Positions 58,489-64,000 of a stretch of DNA of 64,000 nucleotides are shown piece after piece. The stretch comes from JACVRU01 sp040902725 (GTDB lineage: Bacteria; Actinomycetota; Thermoleophilia; Gaiellales; Gaiellaceae): NCBI GenBank assembly GCA_040902725.1, contig JBBDWU010000041.1, positions 18,476 to 82,475 on the forward strand. Reading direction: 5' to 3'. Below the pieces are notes generated by a model that worked only from the letters and a program-made list of their open reading frames with translations, searched no databases and was not told the DNA's origin. How positions within the stretch are numbered: position 1 is the first letter of the stretch; each line of letters starts with the position of its first letter. The position numbers were made by a program, and so were the translations under genes.

Positions 58489-59204
58489 CGGACGTTCACC
58501 TCCACCGGGGCATGGTCGGAGAGAAGCGCGCCCCCGACCGTCCTGCGCTTATCCGGCCAGCGCTCCTCGGGACCGGACTCGGCACCCCGCACGAGGACGT
58601 GGTCGATCCCCGGGCCCGGCTCCGAGAAGCCCCAGGTCAGCACTTCCTCCACGGCCGGCGAGCGCGAGACGTTGAAGTCTCCCGCGAGCACCGCGATGTC
58701 GCCGGGTGCGGCGATCTCGTCGAGGAACGCGGCTGCTCGGAGGACTTCCGAGTCGGCCAGGTGGGCGACGTTCGACGCGTGAAGACTCCCGACGGCGAGC
58801 ATCCGCTCGTCGGGGAGCCTCAGGCGGACGACCTGGCAGATGCGCCGCTGAAGCCGAAACGACCCGCGCCGAAGGACGATGACATGCCGCTCGAGGATCC
58901 GCAGGCCGGACGCCACCAGGATCGCGTTGGCCTGCCCGGCGAGCGCCGAGCGGATCAGCCCCGCGTTGAGGGCGGTCAACCGCCGGCCGAGCTCCCGGCC
59001 CGCGCGCGGCCGTGAAGCCACGTCTCCCACGGCCACCATCCCGCTCCAGTCGTCGAGGAGCTCGAGCGCCCACGCGGGCACCTCCTGCAGGCACACGATC
59101 GCCGGGTCGCCCGAGGCAGCGAGTCGCACCGCCTCCTCCAACCGCGCGGCGCGGCCGGGCGGAACGGTGTTGCCGTGGAACAGGTTCCACGTGCGGATCA
59201 GCAT
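58485..59204 (-). CDS. Endonuclease/exonuclease/phosphatase family protein
   Basis: The 239-residue protein has RTWNLFHGNTV, AIVCLQEVPAWALELLDDW, VLAGDFNVSRSPAVEE and LLSDHAPVEVNVR, the EEP fold metal and catalytic motifs (N, E, D-x-N, SDH). Substrates in this family range from DNA to phosphoinositides; no signal peptide is seen. ATG 59204 is preceded by TAGGAT 8 bases away. A longer frame from 59255 runs through the divergent gene start and is rejected. Confidence 0.83.
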   Translation of the reverse strand: MLIRTWNLFHGNTVPPGRAARLEEAVRLAASGDPAIVCLQEVPAWALELLDDWSGMVAVGDVASRPRAGRELGRRLTALNAGLIRSALAGQANAILVASGLRILERHVIVLRRGSFRLQRRICQVVRLRLPDERMLAVGSLHASNVAHLADSEVLRAAAFLDEIAAPGDIAVLAGDFNVSRSPAVEEVLTWGFSEPGPGIDHVLVRGAESGPEERWPDKRRTVGGALLSDHAPVEVNVR

Positions 59205-59212
59205 GGCGCGGC

Positions 59213-59218
59213 ATCCTA
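59213..59218 (-). promoter_or_regulatory. -10 element TAGGAT in a 19-base divergent gap
   Basis: On the minus strand TAGGAT ends 8 bases before ATG 59204. On the plus strand the same place reads CATCCT, 6 bases before GTG 59224. Both divergent genes may have leaderless mRNAs from this one site. Confidence 0.45.
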
Positions 59219-59223
59219 CGCAC

Positions 59224-59535
59224 GTGTTCAGGCGCCGCCGCTTCTCGGACCTCATCGCCCGGCAGCTCGATTTCTTCGAGGAGGAGCACGCGGGCCTGAT
59301 CAGGGACTGCGAGGCCGCGGAGCGGGCCTACGACGACTCGGGACGCGAGGAGGCGGAGGAGCGCTACGGCGATTACGTCGACCTGGTCGAGACGGGCACG
59401 GAGCTCCTCGCCGATCTGCGGGACGCCTTCGCCCGCACGCTGGACGAGCCGACCGCCGAGGAGTACGAGGCGGCCTTCAACCGCGCAGTGCTCAAGCGAC
59501 TCCCGCGCTTCGGCCTCGAGATCGACAGTCGCTGA
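59224..59535 (+). CDS. Small acidic helical protein, unknown function
   Basis: The 103-residue protein starts FRRRRFSDLIARQLDFFEEE and is rich in Glu, Asp and Ala with regular heptads, so it is probably all helical. GTG 59224 is the first start after the divergent gene. No domain was recognised. The promoter of the subtilisin gene overlaps its last codons. Confidence 0.62.
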   Translation: MFRRRRFSDLIARQLDFFEEEHAGLIRDCEAAERAYDDSGREEAEERYGDYVDLVETGTELLADLRDAFARTLDEPTAEEYEAAFNRAVLKRLPRFGLEIDSR

Positions 59536-59550
59536 CTTCCGGTGTACTAT
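59522..59550 (+). promoter_or_regulatory. Subtilisin gene promoter
   Basis: TCGACA (59522-59527), a 17-base spacer and TACTAT (59545-59550) form a near-consensus promoter giving a leader of about 30 bases. A Shine-Dalgarno GAGGAG (59578-59583) lies 5 bases before ATG 59589. Confidence 0.65.
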
Positions 59551-59588
59551 CCGGCTCCCTAATTGCTTTTCCGATCCGAGGAGACGTC

Positions 59589-60854
59589 ATGAGGAAGAGG
59601 GTCCTGGTTCTTGCCGCACTGGGCGCAGTCGCGGCGGTTCTGCTCGCCGTGCCCGCGCAGACGGCGCCGCAGGCGGCGGAGCGTTACATCGTCGTTCTCA
59701 AGGACGGCGCCGACGCCGAGGGCCTCTCGCGAGCGCACGGCGCGCGGTACGGCCTCGAGGTCGGATTCGTCTACGGCCATGCGCTCTCGGGCTACTCGGC
59801 CGTCGTGCCGGCGGCCCGCGTCGCGGCTCTCCAGGCCGATGAGGACGTCCAATTCCTCTCGCCCGACAACGAAGTCACGATCACAGCTCAGACGTTGCCG
59901 ACCGGGACCAACCGCATCGAGGCCGACAACAGCAGCGCGATGTCCGGCAACGGCTCGGGCTCGGTGAACATCGCGGTGGCGGTGATCGACACGGGCATCG
60001 ACGTCGCCCACCCCGACCTGAACGTCGTGGGCGGCAAGAACTGCTCGAACGGCCGCAGCTTCGACGACGGCAATGGGCACGGCACACATGTGGCCGGAAC
60101 GATCGCGGCCAAGGACGACGCCCAGGGGGTCGTCGGGGTCGTGCCGGGAGCCTCGCTCTATGCGGTCCGTGTCCTCAACAACGCAGGCTCCGGCTCGACG
60201 TCCAGCGTCGTCTGCGGCATCGACTGGGTCGCCGCGAACGCGGCGGCGACGGGCATCAAGGTCGCCAACATGAGCCTCGGCGGCTCGGGCTCCGACGACG
60301 GCAACTGCGGCAACTCGAACAACGACGCCCAGCACAAGGCGATCTGCAACGCCGTCGCCAAGGGCGTCACCTTCGTCGTCGCCGCCGGCAACAGCGCGGT
60401 GGACTTCAAGGGCTCCGTGCCCGCTGCGTACGACGAGGTCCTCACCGTCACGGCGATGGCCGACTTCAACGGCCAGCCCGGCGGGGGAGCGGCCGCCACC
60501 TGCCGAAGCGACATCGACGACACGTTCGCGGACTTCAGCAACTTCGCCACGCTGGCGAGCGACCAGGCGCACACGATCGCCGCGCCCGGTGTCTGCATCC
60601 TGTCGACCTGGAAGAAGGGCGGCTACAACACCATCTCGGGCACGAGCATGGCGTCGCCGAACATGGCCGGGACGGCCGCGCTCTGCATCGCCACCGGCAA
60701 CTGCACGGGCTCCGTCGCGACGATCGTGCAGAAGCTGCGCTCCGACGCGGCGAGCTACAACACGGCGAACACGGGCTACGGCTTCGCCGGCGACCCGATT
60801 CGCCCGGCGAGCGGCAAGTACTTCGGGTACCTGACGACCGCCGACATCTATTAG
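59589..60854 (+). CDS. Secreted subtilisin-like serine protease (S8)
   Basis: The 421-residue protein has a signal peptide (1-27), an I9-type propeptide (ERYIVVLKDGADAEGLSRAH to about residue 98), and an S8 domain with the catalytic triad in VIDTGIDVAHPDL, GNGHGTHVAGTIA and SGTSMASPNMAG, plus the oxyanion Asn in VVAAGNSAVD. It is made as a zymogen and matures outside the cell. Paired cysteines (KNCSNGRS, VVCGIDW, DGNCGNS, AICNAV, ATCRSD, GVCILS, ALCIATGNC) suggest disulfides. Strong promoter and Shine-Dalgarno suggest high expression. Confidence 0.93.
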   Translation: MRKRVLVLAALGAVAAVLLAVPAQTAPQAAERYIVVLKDGADAEGLSRAHGARYGLEVGFVYGHALSGYSAVVPAARVAALQADEDVQFLSPDNEVTITAQTLPTGTNRIEADNSSAMSGNGSGSVNIAVAVIDTGIDVAHPDLNVVGGKNCSNGRSFDDGNGHGTHVAGTIAAKDDAQGVVGVVPGASLYAVRVLNNAGSGSTSSVVCGIDWVAANAAATGIKVANMSLGGSGSDDGNCGNSNNDAQHKAICNAVAKGVTFVVAAGNSAVDFKGSVPAAYDEVLTVTAMADFNGQPGGGAAATCRSDIDDTFADFSNFATLASDQAHTIAAPGVCILSTWKKGGYNTISGTSMASPNMAGTAALCIATGNCTGSVATIVQKLRSDAASYNTANTGYGFAGDPIRPASGKYFGYLTTADIY

Positions 60855-60856
60855 GG

Positions 60857-63800
60857 CTACCGACGGCCGAATGAGTGGGGGCCCGGAAGCTGGGCCCCCA
60901 CGTCGGCCTCGGAGACCCGGCGCGCGAGCGGGCCGAGCGTCTCCAGCCGCTGCACGACGACGTTCAGGTTGCGGCCGTAGCGCTCGACGCGGCCGTGGAC
61001 GAGCACGAGCGGCTCGCCGCGCACGACCGCCCGGCAGCGCTCGTACACCGGCGGGGGCAGGACGAGGTTGAACGTCCCGTGCTCGTCCTCGAGCAGCATG
61101 AAGACGACGCCGTTCGCGGTGGCGGGCCGCTGCCGCGCCACCGTCATCCCCGCCGCCGTCACGCGCCGGCCGTCGGGCGTCTCGGCGAGCTGGAGGCTCG
61201 AGAGGACGTGCGGCTCCAGGTGCGGCCGCAGCAGCGTCAGCGGGTGCAGGTCGACGGAGACGCGGGTCGTCCGGTAGTCGGCGAGCATCCGCTCCCACGG
61301 CGTCTGGTCGGGCAGGTCGGGCGTCTCCACGGTCGGGTCGAGGGGCAGCGCGAGTTGCTGCTCCTCTCCGCCCGACCCGGGCACGGTCGTCGCGCGCGGC
61401 ACCAGGCCGAGCTCCCAGAGCAGCGTGCGCCGGGGGCTGCCGAACGAGTCGCAGGCGCCGGAGAGGACGATCGACTCGAGCGGCGGGTCCGGTAGCTCCG
61501 AGCGCTGGACGAGGTCGCGCAGGCTCGTGAACGGCCCGCCCCGGTCGCGCTCGGCGACGAGCGCCTTCGCCTTCTCCTCGCCCAGGGCCGCGATCTCCGC
61601 GAGCCCCATGCGCACCGCTCCGTCCTCCACCGCGCATTCCGCGCGCGAGCGGTTGACGTCGGGCGGCCGCACCTCGACGCCGCGCCGCTGGGCGTCGCGG
61701 ACGAGCGTGGCCGGCGGGTAGAAGCCCATCGGCTGCGCGTTCAGGAGCGAGCAGAGGAACTCGGCCGGATGGTGGTGCCGCAGCCACGCCGACTGGTAGG
61801 CCAGGAGGCCGAACGCGGCCGCGTGCGACTTCGGGAACCCGAAGCCGGAGAAGGCGACGAGCTTGTCGTAGATCTCGTTCGCCTGCTCCTCGCCGACGCC
61901 CTTCGCCGCCGCGCCTGCGACGAACCGCGCGCGATACGCCTCGAGCGCCGCCTGGGAGCGCTTGCGGCTCATCGCGCGCCGCAGGCCCTCCGCCTCCCCC
62001 ACGCTGAACCCGGCCAGTGCCATGGCCACGGCCAGCACCTGGTCCTGGAAGACGACGACGCCGAGCGTCTCGCGCAGGGGCTCGTCGAGCAGCGGGTGGT
62101 CGGCGGGCGCCACGTAGGCCGGGTCCTCCCGCAGCCGCTGGCGCCGCTCGACGTACGGATGGACGGCCTTGCCCTGGATCGGCCCCGGCCGGACGAGCGC
62201 GACCTGGACGACGATGTCGTCAAGGGTCTCCGGGCGGGTGCGCAGGATGATCTGCATCTGCGCGCGGCTCTCGATCTGGAAGCAGCCGACCGTGTCGGCG
62301 CGCTGGATCTCCTCGAAGACCCCCGGGTCGTCGAGCGGGATGCGCGAGAGGTCGATCGTCTCGTTTCGGGTGCGCGCGATCTGCTCGACGCAGTCCTCGA
62401 CCGCGGAGAGCATCCCCAGGCCGAGCAGGTCGATCTTCAGGAAGCCGGCGTCGTCGCAGGAGTCCTTGTCCCACTGGCAGAGCTGGCGTCCCTTCATCGC
62501 CGCCGGCATCACCGGCACGAGGTCGACGAGCGGGCGCGAGGAGATCACCATCCCGCCCGGGTGCTGCGAGCTGTGGCGCGGCAGCCCGGCGATCTCGTAG
62601 GTCGCCTCGGCGAACGCCCGCCAGCGCGGCGAGTCGGCCTTCTCCGCCATCCCGGGGACGAGCCGCAGCTCCTCCCCCACGCGCCGCGCGTTCCAGCCGT
62701 CGGACAGGCGCGCGAGCTGCTCCAGATCGGCGTGCGGCAGGCCGAGCGCCTTGCCGACGTCGCGGATCGCGCCGCGCGAGCGGTAGGTGGCGAAGCTGGC
62801 GACGAGCGCGGCGTGCTCGTGGCCGTAGCGCTCCGTGACGCGGACGATCAGCTGCTCGCGGATGTCGCGCGGGAAGTCGAGGTCGATGTCCGGCACGCCC
62901 GAGAGCTCGTCGTTCAGGAAGCGCCCCAGCGAGAGGCCGGCGGCGACGGGGTCGACGTGCGAGAGCCCGGTCAGGTAGCAGACGATCGAGCCGACGGACG
63001 AGCCGCGCCCGCGGCCGGGCGGCAGCACCTGCCGCGCGACGCTCTCCCCGCGCACCTCGCGCGCGCACTCGCGCGCCAGCTCGAGCACCTCCCAGTGGAG
63101 GAGGAAGAAGCCGGCGAGGCCGATCCGGTCGATCAGCGCCAGCTCCTCGTCCAAACGGGCCCTGGCCTGCGCAAGTAACAGACTGTTACTTGCTCCGGAT
63201 CGCGCTTCGTAGCGTTCTCCGAAGGCTTTGTAACAGAGTGTTACTAGCTGCTTGATGGCCGGCTCGGCCTGGTCGGAGAAGTCCGGGTAGCGGTAGCCGA
63301 GCTCGGCGGTCAGGTCGAACTCGAGCCGCTCGGCCACCTCCTGCGTCCGCGCGACGGCGGCGCGGTCGTCGGGGAAGCGGTCGAGCAGGTCCTCGGGGGC
63401 GAGGAGGACGCCTTCGTGGTTGCCGCGGCGGGAGCTTTCGCAGCCCTCGAGCGAGGTGCGGTTGGCGATCGCGACGAGCACGTCCTGGAGCCGCGCGCGC
63501 TCGGCGGAGTGCGCATGGGCGTCGCCGGTGACGACCGTGGGGACACCGAGGTGCTCCGCGAGGTCGCGCAGGGCGGCGGTGCGGCGGGCGTCGCCGCGCT
63601 CGTAAGGCCGCTGGAGCTCGACGTAGAAGCGGCCGGGAAAGGCGGCGGCGAGGCGGGCGGCGGCGTTCGGGTTGCGGACGGCCAGGCCGTGGCGCGCGCA
63701 GCCGGAGAGGCACACGAGCCCCTCGGTCCTTTCCTCGAGCAGGGCCGGCTCGAGCGCCGGCGGCAGCGGCGGCTCCAGCGGCTTCGGGCGCGTGTTGGCG

Positions 63801-64000
63801 TGCGCGGCCGTCAGCAGCCGGCAGAGGTTCGCGTAGCCCGCCTGCGACTCGCAGAGCAGCGTCAGGTGGGAGCCGTCGACGAGCGTGACCTCGGCGCCGG
63901 TGATCGGCCGCACGCCGAACGCCTTCGCTGCGTGCGCGAACTCGAGCGAGCCGTAGACGCCGTCGTGGTCGGTGAGCGCGAGCGCCTCGTAGCCGAGCTC
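60857..64000 (-). CDS. dnaE2: Error-prone DNA polymerase III alpha subunit DnaE2 (5' end outside window)
   Basis: At least 1047 residues are encoded; the frame is open to base 64000 and the start lies beyond. The visible N-terminus is the PHP domain (LALTDHDGVYGSLEFAHAAK, VTGDAHAHS), followed by the polymerase core with catalytic PDIDLDFPRDIRE, then HhH and OB-fold parts, and a DnaE2-type end (LPGPHSFGRR). DnaE2 works with ImuA'/ImuB in SOS-induced translesion synthesis. The PHP metal residues are partly degenerate as usual for DnaE2. At 63171-63245 a low-GC palindromic stretch is inserted in frame. Confidence 0.9.
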   Translation of the reverse strand, partial: ELGYEALALTDHDGVYGSLEFAHAAKAFGVRPITGAEVTLVDGSHLTLLCESQAGYANLCRLLTAAHANTRPKPLEPPLPPALEPALLEERTEGLVCLSGCARHGLAVRNPNAAARLAAAFPGRFYVELQRPYERGDARRTAALRDLAEHLGVPTVVTGDAHAHSAERARLQDVLVAIANRTSLEGCESSRRGNHEGVLLAPEDLLDRFPDDRAAVARTQEVAERLEFDLTAELGYRYPDFSDQAEPAIKQLVTLCYKAFGERYEARSGASNSLLLAQARARLDEELALIDRIGLAGFFLLHWEVLELARECAREVRGESVARQVLPPGRGRGSSVGSIVCYLTGLSHVDPVAAGLSLGRFLNDELSGVPDIDLDFPRDIREQLIVRVTERYGHEHAALVASFATYRSRGAIRDVGKALGLPHADLEQLARLSDGWNARRVGEELRLVPGMAEKADSPRWRAFAEATYEIAGLPRHSSQHPGGMVISSRPLVDLVPVMPAAMKGRQLCQWDKDSCDDAGFLKIDLLGLGMLSAVEDCVEQIARTRNETIDLSRIPLDDPGVFEEIQRADTVGCFQIESRAQMQIILRTRPETLDDIVVQVALVRPGPIQGKAVHPYVERRQRLREDPAYVAPADHPLLDEPLRETLGVVVFQDQVLAVAMALAGFSVGEAEGLRRAMSRKRSQAALEAYRARFVAGAAAKGVGEEQANEIYDKLVAFSGFGFPKSHAAAFGLLAYQSAWLRHHHPAEFLCSLLNAQPMGFYPPATLVRDAQRRGVEVRPPDVNRSRAECAVEDGAVRMGLAEIAALGEEKAKALVAERDRGGPFTSLRDLVQRSELPDPPLESIVLSGACDSFGSPRRTLLWELGLVPRATTVPGSGGEEQQLALPLDPTVETPDLPDQTPWERMLADYRTTRVSVDLHPLTLLRPHLEPHVLSSLQLAETPDGRRVTAAGMTVARQRPATANGVVFMLLEDEHGTFNLVLPPPVYERCRAVVRGEPLVLVHGRVERYGRNLNVVVQRLETLGPLARRVSEADVGAQLPGPHSFGRR
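60875..60901. terminator. Strong hairpin inside the dnaE2 3' end
   Basis: GTGGGGGCCC and GGGCCCCCAC form a perfect 10-bp stem with a 7-base loop, 21 bases past the convergent subtilisin stop and within the last codons of dnaE2. It probably ends the subtilisin transcript. Confidence 0.6.
63171..63245. repeat. Palindromic element inserted in frame in dnaE2
   Basis: Two palindromes bound about 75 bases: 63171-63193 (11-bp arms GCAAGTAACAG / CTGTTACTTGC around one A) and 63230-63244 (GTAACA-GAG-TGTTAC). Between them, CGGA...TCCG encloses CGCT-TCGT-AGCG. The stretch is much less GC-rich than its surroundings. It encodes ERYEARSGASNSLLLAQ in the dnaE2 frame without a stop. Confidence 0.6.

Noticed and set aside
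58489..58878. Plus-strand frames opposite the EEP nuclease
   Set aside because: Low-complexity antisense frames without start signals.

Overview
The window is GC-rich, densely coding DNA with many GTG, TTG and even CTG starts, 1- to 4-base start/stop overlaps and almost no spare sequence. The MurT/GatD pair, SepF and DivIVA-type proteins, a GarA-like FHA protein next to an Rv1828-like MerR regulator, an RsiG-like anti-sigma, DnaE2 and an Asp-type MurA point to an actinobacterium. The whole set fits class Thermoleophilia (Gaiellales or Solirubrobacterales) best. This placement is inferred from gene content; no marker gene was compared against a database. Most of the window is chromosomal housekeeping DNA with no prophage, plasmid or CRISPR array.

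Layout. 1-1.1 kb: 3' part of a nucleoside-type ABC permease. 1.2-7.6 kb: small membrane protein, RodZ-like protein, cinA, thpR, recA, recX and rny (DNA repair and RNA turnover). 7.6-10.2 kb: tandem secreted M6-like metalloprotease genes, the second with a destroyed zinc site. 10.3-13.9 kb: miaB, tyrosine phosphatase, miaA and dapF (tRNA modification and lysine/peptidoglycan precursor). 14-15.9 kb: dapD and dapC on the opposite strand. 15.9-18.1 kb: hflX, dut, nudix. 18.1-21.8 kb: gatD-murT (peptidoglycan amidation), a homing-endonuclease-repeat protein, and a class II glutamine amidotransferase. 21.9-24 kb: two sigma-70 genes end to end. 24-25.9 kb: DMT exporter and uppP. 25.86-26.2 kb: the most unusual non-coding stretch, with four DnaA-box-like nonamers followed by a promoter and a candidate structured RNA ending in U8. 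26.2-33 kb: small membrane proteins, apt, MerR, FHA, RsiG-like protein, a nucleotidyltransferase/phosphomannomutase fusion and a CDP-alcohol phosphatidyltransferase. 33-37.7 kb: amidohydrolase, secreted glycoside hydrolase, secreted HExxH protein, DUF4236 protein, tRNA-Pro, lipoprotein, XRE regulator. 37.7-47.3 kb: a minus-strand run rpsB-tsf-pyrH-frr-uppS-cdsA-dxr-rseP-ispG-proS (translation, isoprenoid and envelope synthesis). 47.4-56.6 kb: rluD, lspA, DksA-like, DivIVA-like, yggT, sepF, yggS, pgeF, a DHH-CBS-tRNA nucleotidyltransferase fusion, ridA, a degenerate IGPD homologue and murA (division and envelope). 56.7-64 kb: HD protein, a palindrome-bounded repeat, class V aminotransferase, EEP nuclease, subtilisin and the 3' part of dnaE2 with an in-frame palindromic insertion.

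How the parts relate. Envelope assembly recurs: dapF/D/C make diaminopimelate, murA starts lipid II, uppS and uppP supply and recycle the lipid carrier, murT/gatD amidate lipid II, and sepF, divIVA and yggT place the septum. dxr and ispG feed uppS. Many genes that begin a transcription unit carry a TANNNT-type -10 hexamer 6-8 bases before the start codon and no Shine-Dalgarno sequence, so leaderless mRNAs seem common. Several convergent pairs share their stop codons.
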